Shown here one piece after another: positions 55,513 through 64,000 of a stretch of DNA of 64,000 bases. A model generated the notes under the pieces. The model was not told the DNA's origin, did no database searches, and saw only the letters and a list, made by a program, of their open reading frames with translations. The position numbers and the translations under genes are program-made. Origin of the DNA: Winogradskyella epiphytica (GTDB lineage Bacteria; Bacteroidota; Bacteroidia; Flavobacteriales; Flavobacteriaceae); assembly GCF_003217215.1 (NCBI RefSeq), contig NZ_QJTD01000002.1, forward strand, positions 1-64,000, in the 5' to 3' direction. How positions within the stretch are numbered: the stretch's first letter is position 1; every line of letters begins with the position of its first letter.

Positions 55513-57978
55513 TTAAAAGAATTTTAAGCCAAATAAAATAGCATCACTTTGAAATCCGCTTTGATAAGAGCGAAGATAATCAACTCTTAAGAAACGCCAT
55601 TTACCCCAGCCAATATTATCTAATCCAACCGAGTATTCTTGATAGGGTTTAAAATCTGGTGTTGCCAATAAATGCGCTCCTACGACTAAATTAAAGTTTA
55701 GTTTATTAAGTACGGGAACTTTTCCAAGCAAGAAACCTTTAAAAGAATGCTCTAAATGACCCTCAAAATAAGAGTCATTGGTGCTATGAGAATAATAGCT
55801 TAAATTATTAAATACGTCTGTATAGTTACCTTTTGTGCTCACATGAGTTTGATTGCCATTAAAATGTTGATAATCCATAAAGGCAATGTCGTCTGCGTTA
55901 AAGAACTTACCAGCTCTTAGATTATACATAAATCTCCCTTTATCTTTAATGTTGAAGGATTGCTCGACACGAATTTTAATTTGATCAAAATTATAATCGC
56001 TGTTCGTTGCTCCAAAGCCTTTTTCATAACCTAAATACAAGGTTGGATAAGTGCTATTACCTACATTAAATTTCGCATTTGGAAGACTAACATATTCTTG
56101 TCCAAAGTTAATTCGTGCACTAATAGTCCCTTTTATAATATGGTGTGTTTCAAAAGGAGCTATCCCATAAGCAGTTTCGTCTAAAGGATTATTACTCGTA
56201 TAGACATCGTTTTCATCATTAAAAAAGGTTTGATTTGTAGTGTTGAAAAGTGCTTTTCGTCTCTCGTAGCTTAAACCTGTATAGAGTCTAAAGCCGTTGA
56301 AAAGTTCTCCGCTATAATTAAGCGCTAAATAACTCTTGTCATATAACTTCATATAGTTATCTTCAAAAAATAAGGAGCTAATAGAGTTGATTAATGGAGA
56401 AATAGGAGTGGAAGGATTAAACTGTTCTGCAGCAACGCTTCCTGATAAAGTCAAAAACGTATGACTAATACTATTGAATTTGTACGTTAATGAACCATTG
56501 GCACGTAAACGTTTGTCTGATACGCCATACACAAAGTTTCCATTGACTCTGAAGTAACGGTTGAAATCGTCATAATTTTTAGTAAAAAACACAGTGGCAG
56601 TTGGTGTATAGCCTTGAACTGTATTAAATTGAGTTGCCAATGCTGGAATGTCAAATCCTACACGATAGTCTTTATGTGAGTTTTGATAGGTATAGCCGAG
56701 TATATTTTCCAGTCTGAATTTATTCTTGGCCGTATCGATGGAATCTAAATAAGGTTTAGATTTTTGGACAATCTGAATACTATCTTTTTTTATATAATCT
56801 ACGCGTTCCTCATTGGTTAATGGAACAGGTCTAATCGTATTCCAAAATATAGAATCTTTTTTATTGGCTTCTTTTTCAAAAGCTATGATTTCACGATCAA
56901 AATCTTTTCTAGTAAGTCCTAAATTGAATTCGTAGTTACTATATACTGCCGTGTATCTACCTTCCCCTTTAATTCCAAATATTCCAAATTTTAAATCGAT
57001 GCTCTGTGAAATGCGAGCCCATATATCGTTAGTTTCAGAGTAAGAAAAACTTTGTTGTATGGAAACAAGATCAATCAGTGGATTTCGGGCTTGTGTGCCG
57101 GTAAGACTTAATTCTACAGCATAAATGTCCCATTGGTCTTCCACAATATAAATAAACCCGGTAAACACAGGGTCATTAGTTCGCCTTGGTATCACCTTAA
57201 CTTTATTAATTAAGTTTCCTCGGTCATCGTAGAAGATACCTTCTAACTTATAGCGATAATAACCAAAAGCGTTGTTGGCAATTGGTGAAATCATTTCATT
57301 TCCAAAACTGATGGTGTTGTTATAGAAATTAAAATCGACATCTAAAGCGCTATTGAAACTGAAGCCATTGTCGTTACCACTCACTTTTGAAGCAGTAATA
57401 GTTTCTTTTAATTTATCTGGACTTAAAAACTGAAGTTTCGAAATAGTTTCAGATAAATAGATAATTCCGCTTCGAGTTGAGTCTAGAGCACCGCCTAAAT
57501 CACCAACCTCTTGACCCATTATTTTCTCAGGAGCATCCTTAATTTTCAATAAGCCTCTCGAGTAGAAATCAGCTTTAAATGAATTAATTTTTTCGAGATT
57601 TGCCTTTCGTTGGGCAATGGCTTTTCGCATTATGGCATTTGCAGGATCGTTTTCAGCATCAATAATAACTTCACCAAGAGAAACCGATTCTTCTACTAGT
57701 GTAATATCTAATTGATAGGGGAATTTTTCGATAGTCACTGTTTTTTTTACCGTTTTGTAGCCTAGGTAACTAAAGACAATAGTGTAAGACTTAGGAGAGG
57801 TAATATTGAGTTCGTAATAACCATCATCATTACTGGTGGTTCCTTTATAAGTGTTTTCAATAAGAATATTTACAAAGGGAAGCGCTTTCTTATTTTGATC
57901 TGTGATATGTCCTGTGATTTGCGCAGAAAGAAACGAACTGAATACAATGAAGAGTGAGCTAAGTAGTAGTTTTTGCAT
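55513..57978 (-). CDS. DUF5686 outer-membrane protein with carboxypeptidase-like regulatory domain
   Basis: 821 residues. Signal peptide (LLLSSLFIVFSSFLSAQ), a CarboxypepD_reg-like domain (about 20-105, LPFVNILIENTYKGTTSNDD), then the DUF5686 region (INSFKADFYSRGLLKI, QEVGDLGGALDSTRSG) and a predicted beta-barrel ending in aromatic GLKFF. No TonB plug, so not a TonB receptor. The family is abundant in Bacteroidota outer membranes and its role is unknown. Confidence 0.9.
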   Translation of the reverse strand: MQKLLLSSLFIVFSSFLSAQITGHITDQNKKALPFVNILIENTYKGTTSNDDGYYELNITSPKSYTIVFSYLGYKTVKKTVTIEKFPYQLDITLVEESVSLGEVIIDAENDPANAIMRKAIAQRKANLEKINSFKADFYSRGLLKIKDAPEKIMGQEVGDLGGALDSTRSGIIYLSETISKLQFLSPDKLKETITASKVSGNDNGFSFNSALDVDFNFYNNTISFGNEMISPIANNAFGYYRYKLEGIFYDDRGNLINKVKVIPRRTNDPVFTGFIYIVEDQWDIYAVELSLTGTQARNPLIDLVSIQQSFSYSETNDIWARISQSIDLKFGIFGIKGEGRYTAVYSNYEFNLGLTRKDFDREIIAFEKEANKKDSIFWNTIRPVPLTNEERVDYIKKDSIQIVQKSKPYLDSIDTAKNKFRLENILGYTYQNSHKDYRVGFDIPALATQFNTVQGYTPTATVFFTKNYDDFNRYFRVNGNFVYGVSDKRLRANGSLTYKFNSISHTFLTLSGSVAAEQFNPSTPISPLINSISSLFFEDNYMKLYDKSYLALNYSGELFNGFRLYTGLSYERRKALFNTTNQTFFNDENDVYTSNNPLDETAYGIAPFETHHIIKGTISARINFGQEYVSLPNAKFNVGNSTYPTLYLGYEKGFGATNSDYNFDQIKIRVEQSFNIKDKGRFMYNLRAGKFFNADDIAFMDYQHFNGNQTHVSTKGNYTDVFNNLSYYSHSTNDSYFEGHLEHSFKGFLLGKVPVLNKLNFNLVVGAHLLATPDFKPYQEYSVGLDNIGWGKWRFLRVDYLRSYQSGFQSDAILFGLKFF

Positions 57979-58086
57979 ATGAGTTTGATTGATGAAATAC
58001 TTTAATGCTACAATTTAAACAAATGGCGTATAAGTTCATTAAACTTAGCTGAAAAATGAATCTAATAAAATAAAGGATACTTAAAG

Positions 58087-58545
58087 TTATCTGAAAGTTT
58101 TCTTAATACGGTCTAAATTACGCTTGTTGTCACGATCTTTAATCGTTTCACGTTTGTCATACAGTTTTTTACCTTTTCCAAGGGCTATGACCAATTTAGC
58201 TAAACCTTTATCATTAAGAAATAACTTCAAAGGAATAATTGCATTACCCTTAATGTTAACCTCTTTTTCGAGCTTTTTAAGTTCTCTTTTGTTTAATAAT
58301 AATTTACGTTCAGCTTTAGGTCTATGATTGTAATGAGTGCCGTATTTGTACTCTTCAACCGTCATATTAATAACAAATAATTCGCCTCTGTCATTAAATT
58401 CACAAAAACTTTCAGCAATAGATGCTTTACCTGATCTGATGGATTTAATTTCAGTTCCAGTAAGGACAATTCCAGCCGTATATTTATCTAATATTTCGTA
58501 CTGAAACTTTGCCTTCTTATTTAGTATGTTGACCTTTTTTTGCAT
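58087..58545 (-). CDS. smpB: tmRNA-binding protein SmpB
   Basis: 152 residues from the ATG at 58545. Partner of tmRNA in trans-translation rescue of stalled ribosomes. Landmarks: NKKAKFQYEILDKYTAGIVL, GTEIKSIRSGKASIAESFCE, INMTVEEYKYGTHYNHRPKA, RKLLLNKRELKKLEKEV and the basic C-terminal tail KKLYDKRETIKDRDNKRNLD. An upstream TTG (58554) falls inside the -7 promoter element and is not used. Confidence 0.97.
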   Translation of the reverse strand: MQKKVNILNKKAKFQYEILDKYTAGIVLTGTEIKSIRSGKASIAESFCEFNDRGELFVINMTVEEYKYGTHYNHRPKAERKLLLNKRELKKLEKEVNIKGNAIIPLKLFLNDKGLAKLVIALGKGKKLYDKRETIKDRDNKRNLDRIKKTFR

Positions 58546-58551
58546 AGGTGC

Positions 58552-58559
58552 CAAAGATA
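58552..58559 (-). promoter_or_regulatory. Candidate -7 promoter element (TATCTTTG) abutting the smpB start
   Basis: Exact TAnnTTTG on the minus strand ending 6 nt before the smpB ATG, implying a leaderless or nearly leaderless mRNA. No TTG at -33 spacing. Confidence 0.5.
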
Positions 58560-58677
58560 GTTTTTAAAGTTAAAAGTAGAAAGTAAAATTAAAAATGTCT
58601 AAAATCTCTTATTGCTTCGGTAAAACTCCATTTTTCACTATTCACGAAATTTTAAGAGAGTTCTGAAATCTATGCTA

Positions 58678-58685
58678 TAGTTTTG
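58678..58685 (+). promoter_or_regulatory. Candidate -7 promoter element (TAGTTTTG) of the DUF6503-like gene
   Basis: Exact TAnnTTTG, 29 nt upstream of the ATG at 58715, divergent from smpB. Confidence 0.45.
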
Positions 58686-58714
58686 CAATCATAGTACCTA
58701 AACTAAATTGCAAA

Positions 58715-59500
58715 ATGAAAAACTTACTTATACTTTCACTTATAGTTCTACTTTCTAGCTGTAAAAATGAAAATTCTAAAGTTGTTAAACCTGAAGTTAA
58801 ATCTGAAACAATAAGTTTATCGGCTAATGATATTGTAAATAAGTCGATAGAAGTTTCAGGAGGCGACCGATTTACCAGATCAAGTCTGAAGTTTGAATTT
58901 AGAGATACATACTACCAAGCTTTACGAAAGAATCATGAATTTCTACTAGTTCGAATTTTAGCTAAAGATGGTGATTCAATTTTTGATATGCTGAGTAATG
59001 TTGGTTTTGAGCGTTACCATAATGAAGAGTTTGTCAAGCTTGAAGATTCTATAGCTAATAGATATTCTGCATCGGTGAATTCGGTACATTATTTTTCCGT
59101 TTTACCTTATGGTTTGAATGACAAAGCCGTGAACAAAACGCTTTTAGGTTATGAAACCATTAAAGGTAAAGACTACCATAAAATTCAAGTGACTTTTGAT
59201 GAAGAAGGAGGGGGAGAAGATTATGATGATGTTTTTGTTTATTGGATTGATAAAGAAGGTTTTAAGGTGGATTACCTCGCTTATTCATATAAGGAAAAAG
59301 ATGGCTTAGGAATGCGTTTTAGAGAGGCTTATAATGAGCGTTATGTCAATGGATTACGCTTCGTAGACTATAATAATTTTAAAACTGAAGATAAGACCAT
59401 ATCGCTTGAAGAATTAGGACAAACCTTTGAAGCCAATAAGTTAGATTTATTGTCTAAAATAGTGCTTGAAAATGTACAAGTAGAATTAGTTAATCTCTAA
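58715..59500 (+). CDS. DUF6503-like lipoprotein
   Basis: 261 residues. Lipoprotein signal (LLILSLIVLLSSC, Cys about residue 16). The mature part has VNKSIEVSGGDRFTRSSLKF, FEFRDTYYQALRKNHEFLLV, HYFSVLPYGLNDKAVNKTLL and KIQVTFDEEGGGEDYDDVFV, reminiscent of LolA/LppX-like half-barrels and of what is catalogued as DUF6503. Lipid or hydrophobic ligand binding is only a guess. Its 3' end overlaps the convergent histidine-phosphatase gene by 15 nt. Confidence 0.82.
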   Translation: MKNLLILSLIVLLSSCKNENSKVVKPEVKSETISLSANDIVNKSIEVSGGDRFTRSSLKFEFRDTYYQALRKNHEFLLVRILAKDGDSIFDMLSNVGFERYHNEEFVKLEDSIANRYSASVNSVHYFSVLPYGLNDKAVNKTLLGYETIKGKDYHKIQVTFDEEGGGEDYDDVFVYWIDKEGFKVDYLAYSYKEKDGLGMRFREAYNERYVNGLRFVDYNNFKTEDKTISLEELGQTFEANKLDLLSKIVLENVQVELVNL

Positions 59501-60016
59501 AACTTCTGAGGATATATTATCGTTGGTGATGGTTACAATATAGAGATTTGCATTATTATCGTCTGCAATATTATCATATTTTTCATCTCCTAACAAGTCG
59601 TTTACAAACCTAGGCGTGGTATTACTATGACCAACTATAAGAACCGTTTTTCCTTTTGTCTTATTCCTGAATTCATCAATATTTAAATCTGATGGATTGT
59701 AAATTTCAATTTCTAAATTATTAGCCTTAGCTGTTGGTGTTGCTGTTTGAATGGTTCTATTATAATTTGTAGAATATATTAAATCAAAGTTAACCTCCTT
59801 AAAGTGTTCAGCCCAATTTTCGGCACGTTGTAAGCCTTCTTGTTTTAAATCTGGGTTAGGATTACTCTTATCACTTCTGTCTTTTTCAGCATGTCTTATT
59901 AGGTAATAAGTGGTGGTGGGAGTGAGAGTAACTTTATTTTCGTTCTTAGTTGATTTTTGAGCACAGGAAGGGAAGGCGACTAGGGAAAACAACAGAATTA
60001 CAATTAGATTCTTCAT
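59486..60016 (-). CDS. Histidine-phosphatase (phosphoglycerate-mutase-like) lipoprotein
   Basis: 176 residues. Lipoprotein signal (LIVILLFSLVAFPSC). The phosphatase core has the RHAEK motif (YYLIRHAEKDRSD, about 38-50), DLIYSTNYNRTIQTATPTA and the second catalytic His in VLIVGHSNTTPRFVNDLLG. A small SixA/PhoE-type enzyme anchored in the envelope; substrate unknown. Overlaps the convergent lipoprotein gene by 15 nt. Confidence 0.9.
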   Translation of the reverse strand: MKNLIVILLFSLVAFPSCAQKSTKNENKVTLTPTTTYYLIRHAEKDRSDKSNPNPDLKQEGLQRAENWAEHFKEVNFDLIYSTNYNRTIQTATPTAKANNLEIEIYNPSDLNIDEFRNKTKGKTVLIVGHSNTTPRFVNDLLGDEKYDNIADDNNANLYIVTITNDNISSEVLEIN

Positions 60017-60141
60017 AATGAGAGGGTTTGACGTTGGACATCCGTTTTAATAACAAGTAAAGTGTCTTCCGTAAGTGCAAAAGTCAGTTTACTTGAATTA
60101 TAACAAGGTAGGTTTTATTTTAAAATATAGGATGAATTGGA

Positions 60142-60840
60142 TTAGGCCAACTCTAGGGCAATTTCTATCATGCTTTTAAATGTCGTCTCACGATCTTGAC
60201 TTGATGTTGCTTCACCTGTAACTAACGAATCTGAAATAGTCAAAATGCATAAGGCGTTAGCGTTGTGTTTAGCCGCGACGGTATATAGTCCAGCTGCTTC
60301 CATTTCCACACAAAGGACTCCGAATTTAGCCCATTTTTTATAGGCCTCTTTATCGTCTTCATAAAACTCATCAGATGATAATACATTTCCGGCTTTAATG
60401 TCAATGTTTTTAGCGCGTGCGGCTTCAACGGCCTTCATAAACAATCCAAAATTTGCAGTAGGAGCATAGTCAGCTCCACCAAAACGCAATTCGTTAATAC
60501 CTGATGTAGATGAAGCAGCCATAGCTAATACCACATCTCTTAGCTCCACATCCTTCTGGTAAGAACCGGCACTACCAACACGAATGAGGTTTTTTACACC
60601 ATATTCCGTAATAAGCTCGTGGGCATAAATAGACATACTAGGAACACCCATACCAGTTCCCATAGTAGAAATACGTTTTCCATTATAAGTTCCTGTATAA
60701 CCATACATGCCTCTAACTTCGTTGAAGCAAACTGGGTTTTCAAAAAATGTCTCAGCAATCCATTTAGCTCTTAAAGGATCTCCTGGAAGTAAAATTGTTT
60801 CTGCGATTTCGCCTTTTTCGGCTCCAATATGTACACTCAT
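60142..60840 (-). CDS. deoD: Purine-nucleoside phosphorylase
   Basis: 232 residues, the hexameric DeoD class. Cleaves purine (deoxy)nucleosides with phosphate. Motifs: [75 protein letters not shown] and the catalytic Asp in [11 protein letters not shown]. Lies 27 nt downstream of deoC, with an own -7 element in front of its ATG. Confidence 0.97.
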   Translation of the reverse strand: MSVHIGAEKGEIAETILLPGDPLRAKWIAETFFENPVCFNEVRGMYGYTGTYNGKRISTMGTGMGVPSMSIYAHELITEYGVKNLIRVGSAGSYQKDVELRDVVLAMAASSTSGINELRFGGADYAPTANFGLFMKAVEAARAKNIDIKAGNVLSSDEFYEDDKEAYKKWAKFGVLCVEMEAAGLYTVAAKHNANALCILTISDSLVTGEATSSQDRETTFKSMIEIALELA

Positions 60841-60844
60841 GCTC

Positions 60845-60852
60845 CAAATTTA
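60845..60852 (-). promoter_or_regulatory. Candidate -7 promoter element (TAAATTTG) abutting the deoD start
   Basis: Exact TAnnTTTG on the minus strand, ending 4 nt before the deoD ATG, in the deoC-deoD gap. It would yield a leaderless deoD mRNA in addition to the deoC-deoD transcript. Chance occurrence is possible. Confidence 0.4.
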
Positions 60853-60867
60853 AGCAAAGTGTTTGAA

Positions 60868-61530
60868 TTAATACGTAGAGTTTGATAATTGATTATTCAT
60901 CATTGCAACTCCGGCCGAAGCACCGATTCTATCAACACCAATGTCTATATATTTTAGAGCTGTTTCTGCGTCTCTTATGCCTCCAGAAGCTTTTATCTTC
61001 AGCTTATTCTTAACGGTTTTCTTCATGATTTTCACGGCAGTTAATGTGGCACCGCTCTTAGAAAAGCCAGTTGAAGTTTTTACGAAGTCAGCTTTAGCAT
61101 CCATACAAATCTCACAAGCTTTAACGATTTCATTTTTAGATAGGTCGCTTATTTCAAGAATGACTTTAAGAGGAGTAAGACCTATAGCTCTTTTTACATC
61201 GCTAATATCCTTTAAAACTGAAACATAGTTCTTGCTTTTAAGAAGGCCGATATTCATAACCATATCAATTTCAGCAGCACCCTGTTCAATAGCGTTTTTA
61301 GCTTCGAATACTTTAGCTTCTGTAGACATTGCCCCTAAAGGAAAGCCAACAACAGTACAAACTTTTACATTAGATCTACCTAATGCTTGTTTGGCTATGG
61401 GAACGTAGCAACTATTAACACATACTGAATAGAAATTATATTTTAAAGCTTCATCGCAAAGTCTAAGGATGTCTGATTCCGTAGCAGACGAACTTAATAA
61501 GGTGTGGTCTATGTATCGATTTAATTCCAT
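60868..61530 (-). CDS. deoC: Deoxyribose-phosphate aldolase
   Basis: 220 residues. Splits 2-deoxyribose-5-phosphate to glyceraldehyde-3-phosphate and acetaldehyde. Schiff-base Lys151 in DFVKTSTGFSKSGATL and proton-relay Lys180 in KIKASGGIRDAETAL; also IDHTLLSSSATESDI, VGFPLGAMSTEAKVFE and AEIDMVMNIG. With deoD it forms a deoxynucleoside salvage pair whose product enters glycolysis at gap. Confidence 0.97.
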   Translation of the reverse strand: MELNRYIDHTLLSSSATESDILRLCDEALKYNFYSVCVNSCYVPIAKQALGRSNVKVCTVVGFPLGAMSTEAKVFEAKNAIEQGAAEIDMVMNIGLLKSKNYVSVLKDISDVKRAIGLTPLKVILEISDLSKNEIVKACEICMDAKADFVKTSTGFSKSGATLTAVKIMKKTVKNKLKIKASGGIRDAETALKYIDIGVDRIGASAGVAMMNNQLSNSTY

Positions 61531-62006
61531 TTTATTTTTAAATAGGGTTTAGGGCATCAACAAATACTAATAATTCCCGCGTTATCGAGGGATTACTAAA
61601 TCTAAATAGAATAGTGTATTAAGTTTTGTTTGGAATTAAATAGCTCGGTAAAACTAACACTTTATCCGTTAAAAAGGAAGTTTACAGAGAAAATAAATGA
61701 TGTATTTTATCGAAAACTAAATTTCTTACAAGTAATTACTTGGGTTTTAAGCTATTATTAGAAACCTTGTTTTTTCAGTTCAATAGGGCACTTAAAAGAC
61801 GTGTTGAATCATAAATAAACGATAATTCGGACAAATAATATTTAAATAAATTTCAATCTTTAGAAAGACACTATGTTTAATTTCAAGTCAAGGTTGTCAA
61901 TAGAATTAAAGGTGTAAAATTAAAAACGAAACTTATAGATTAAGATTAGTTAACCTTGCATTCAGTGTTCTACCGATAAATATTTTTCTTAAACGAGATG
62001 TAGAAA
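61531..62006. other. Long non-coding interval upstream of deoC
   Basis: 476 AT-rich bases between deoC (reading away) and the 3' end of the TraB/GumN gene. I see no open frame with support, no clear terminator and no TAnnTTTG. The only structure noted is a weak TCCC/GGGA hairpin near 61575-61592. Confidence 0.5.
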
Positions 62007-62870
62007 TTAGTCCATTACGGCGGTAACTTTATATCCAGCTTTTCTAAGTAAATTAATCACCCCAAACTCTCCTGCTAAATGACCGGCACCAACTCCGAAA
62101 AAGGTAGGTTGATCTTTTATGAAATTTTCAATCTTTGGAATCCAATTTTTATTTCTGTTGCTTAATAATTTATCCTGATGCTGTGCTACAGCGCTATAAC
62201 TGTCGTCATTCATTAAGTCTACCATGGCGTTGATATCTTCACTAGTGTACATCTCCATCATTTTTTTCATAGTGGCTTTATCATAAGCCAAATTATCTTT
62301 TGCGGTTCTTAATAGATCAGCGACTTGATCTTCATAAGGGATGTCTTCAAAGACTTGCATTTGTTCTTCGATAGTCTCTAAACCTAAAATTTCTTCATTT
62401 TGTTCTGCGGCTATTTTCATCAACTCTTGTTCAAATGACTGCATAGGACAATCAAGAAACTTAGGGTATAACATAGATATTAAAAAGAAAGGCTTCATGT
62501 TTTCCAACATTTTCAAAGGCATTCCCACTTCTTTTGTTATCATAGAGTCTATCAATTTATAATCTTCGGCAGAAACAAAATCACTTATTCTTTTACCATC
62601 TTTCATATACATGCCACCCATCATTTTCGCTTGAAGAGACGGGTCATCCATATCAATTTCTAAAACTATTTGAGTTGTTTCATCTAAGGCCTTTAGAACA
62701 TCATTGTTCAATGAAGCATCACAGGTCATATGAATTGTTCCGAATAGGTAAGAGGCTTGCTTTAAATTTTGGCCTTCAATTTTCCAAAGTGTAGAATTCT
62801 CTAATTCTTGAGCATTAATTGCAAAGACCGATAGACAAAGAGTAAGAATAGCAGAAAGAATTTGTTTCAT
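62007..62870 (-). CDS. TraB/GumN family protein
   Basis: 287 residues. Signal peptide (MKQILSAILTLCLSVFAINAQ). The domain starts NSTLWKIEGQNLKQASYLFG and includes the conserved GTIHM (44-48), VLEIDMDDPS, IMGLETIEEQ-like ILGLETIEEQMQVFEDIPYE and the C-terminal FFGVGAGHLAGEFGVINLLR. These GxxH and E motifs belong to the Tiki/TraB metalloprotease-like superfamily. Probably a periplasmic protease of unknown target. Confidence 0.93.
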   Translation of the reverse strand: MKQILSAILTLCLSVFAINAQELENSTLWKIEGQNLKQASYLFGTIHMTCDASLNNDVLKALDETTQIVLEIDMDDPSLQAKMMGGMYMKDGKRISDFVSAEDYKLIDSMITKEVGMPLKMLENMKPFFLISMLYPKFLDCPMQSFEQELMKIAAEQNEEILGLETIEEQMQVFEDIPYEDQVADLLRTAKDNLAYDKATMKKMMEMYTSEDINAMVDLMNDDSYSAVAQHQDKLLSNRNKNWIPKIENFIKDQPTFFGVGAGHLAGEFGVINLLRKAGYKVTAVMD

Positions 62871-62978
62871 AATATGAGGTTTTAATTTATCATATAGGTA
62901 TCAAAATAATGAAATTGTTACAGTCATTGTTCAAACAATCTCGACAAATTAAGTATTTATAAGCGATTATAAATGAAA

Positions 62979-63026
62979 AGAGCAACGTTTCGTTCTAATC
63001 ATTAAGATTGAATTCCACGTTGCTCT
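62979..63026 (-). terminator. Likely terminator of clpB
   Basis: AGAGCAACGT (62979-62988) pairs with ACGTTGCTCT (63017-63026) around a 28-nt loop; on the minus strand the stem ends in TTTT. It lies 33 nt past the clpB stop. Confidence 0.65.
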
Positions 63027-63058
63027 AATCAACCAACCATAAAACTATTTACGATTTT

Positions 63059-64000
63059 TTAAATGTCATCTACAACTAGATCACTTTGATTTCTAAATAC
63101 GAGTTGTCCATCAAATTCATCCAGTAGAATAATACTGTCTGTTGTGACTTTACCAGCTAGTATTTCTTTACTTAACTGATTTAAGACATCTTTCTGAATC
63201 ACTCGCTTCACAGGTCGAGCTCCATATTCAGGATTGTAACCTTTATCGGCTAAGTAGGTAACAGCTTCAGGGGTTGCGTCAAAAGTAATTCCTTGTTTTG
63301 CAATCATTTTAGTCACATTCTTAAGTTGCAAGCCAACGATGTCGATAATGTTTTGCTTCGATAACGGCGTAAACATGATTGTATCATCGATACGGTTTAA
63401 GAATTCTGGTCTTACCGTTTGTTTTAATAGGGCTAAAACATCAACTTTTGCCAACTCTATCGCTGAAGGAATATCCTTCGTCGCCTCGAAACGCTCTTGT
63501 ATAATGTGACTTCCCATATTGGATGTCATGATAATAATGGTGTTCTTGAAATCTGCAACTCGTCCTTTATTATCTGTTAATCGACCTTCATCTAGTACTT
63601 GTAAAAGGATATTAAAAGTATCCGGATGGGCTTTTTCTATCTCATCCAACAAGACCACTGAATAAGGTTTTCTTCTCACCGCTTCAGTTAATTGTCCACC
63701 TTCATCATAACCAACGTAACCTGGAGGTGCTCCGACTAATCGGCTTACCGCGTGTCTTTCCTGATACTCACTCATATCAATACGTGTCATCGCATTTTCA
63801 TCATCAAAGAGGTATTCAGCTAAAGCCTTCGCTAATTCCGTTTTACCAACACCCGTAGTTCCAAGGAATAAAAAGGTTCCAATAGGTTTTTGCGGATTCT
63901 GAAGTCCGGCGCGTGATCGTCTTACAGCATCTGAAACAGCTTCTATGGCTTCTTCTTGACCAACGACACGATTGTGTAATTCGTCTTCAAGTCGCAATAG
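63059..64000 (-). CDS. clpB: ATP-dependent chaperone ClpB, C-terminal part (gene runs off the window)
   Basis: At least 313 residues of the second AAA+ module and small C-terminal domain; the 5' part lies beyond position 64000. Visible: [20 protein letters not shown], Walker [15 protein letters not shown], pore loop [12 protein letters not shown], Walker [14 protein letters not shown], sensor TSNMGS, arginine region RPEFLNRID, sensor-2 [18 protein letters not shown]. The YVGYDEGG pore loop and C-terminus fit ClpB rather than ClpA or ClpC. Disaggregates proteins with DnaK. Confidence 0.95.
   Translation of the reverse strand, partial: LLRLEDELHNRVVGQEEAIEAVSDAVRRSRAGLQNPQKPIGTFLFLGTTGVGKTELAKALAEYLFDDENAMTRIDMSEYQERHAVSRLVGAPPGYVGYDEGGQLTEAVRRKPYSVVLLDEIEKAHPDTFNILLQVLDEGRLTDNKGRVADFKNTIIIMTSNMGSHIIQERFEATKDIPSAIELAKVDVLALLKQTVRPEFLNRIDDTIMFTPLSKQNIIDIVGLQLKNVTKMIAKQGITFDATPEAVTYLADKGYNPEYGARPVKRVIQKDVLNQLSKEILAGKVTTDSIILLDEFDGQLVFRNQSDLVVDDI

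Overview
The window looks like a chromosomal core-genome segment of a marine-type member of the Flavobacteriaceae (Bacteroidota), close in flavour to Winogradskyella, Psychroserpens or Olleya. The genus is inference. The reasons are: AT-rich DNA; many upstream regions carrying the Bacteroidota -7 element TAnnTTTG; hardly any Shine-Dalgarno sequences and several TTG starts; a type IX secretion cargo with a C-terminal sorting domain and a PorD-like protein; a TonB receptor paired with a DUF4249 lipoprotein; monomeric isocitrate dehydrogenase; a GAPDH with a long N-terminal extension; the Bacteroidota-type RpoZ; and an RprX/RprY-like two-component pair.

Layout. 0.1-12.5 kb (mostly minus strand): DUF4249/TonB receptor pair, icd, a Qnr-like pentapeptide protein, a 56-residue orphan, rplS, trmD, a coiled-coil membrane protein, gap, htrA; most units end in clear hairpin terminators. 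12.6-16.7 kb (plus): dapF, GNAT, mltG and DUF2279 in a compact operon, then a lysozyme-like secreted protein. 16.7-19.4 kb (minus): RsmI-like methyltransferase, LMW tyrosine phosphatase, dnaA. 19.6-25.2 kb: thioesterase, YigZ, DMT transporter, HAD hydrolase, ribD, LEA-like lipoprotein, GNAT, prmC. 25.2-31.1 kb: ligA, an unknown membrane protein, a ClC channel, and a 5'-nucleotidase split into two genes. 31.2-38.8 kb (plus): DUF6913-like, dapA, bamD, rpoZ, coaBC, porD, recN, fabI. 39-46.3 kb (plus): T9SS cargo, glycosyltransferase, YbbR protein, coaE, rprX, rprY. 46.4-54 kb (minus): miaA, voltage-gated K+ channel with a zinc ribbon, exonuclease/GIY-YIG nuclease, YggS, DUF1015, 3-hydroxyacyl-CoA dehydrogenase, Gfo/Idh oxidoreductase. 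54.2-64 kb: pcm, NTF2-like protein, DUF5686 outer-membrane protein, smpB, two lipoproteins, deoD, deoC, TraB/GumN, and the 3' end of clpB running off the window.

Functionally this is housekeeping: envelope biogenesis (dapA, dapF, mltG, bamD, porD), cofactors (ribD, coaBC, coaE), translation and tRNA modification (rplS, trmD, miaA, prmC, smpB), replication and repair (dnaA, ligA, recN), central metabolism (icd, gap, fabI) and nucleoside salvage (deoC, deoD). I saw no rRNA, tRNA, CRISPR array, insertion sequence, prophage or defence island.

I did not find a convincing undescribed multi-gene system. The points most worth a second look are: a full-length exonuclease/GIY-YIG gene whose only sensible start is ATT; a 5'-nucleotidase split into two genes in swapped order with different export signals; a terminator-like hairpin in the dnaA leader; a palindrome plus complete promoter that would make the rprX mRNA leaderless; and a K+ channel ending in a zinc ribbon.
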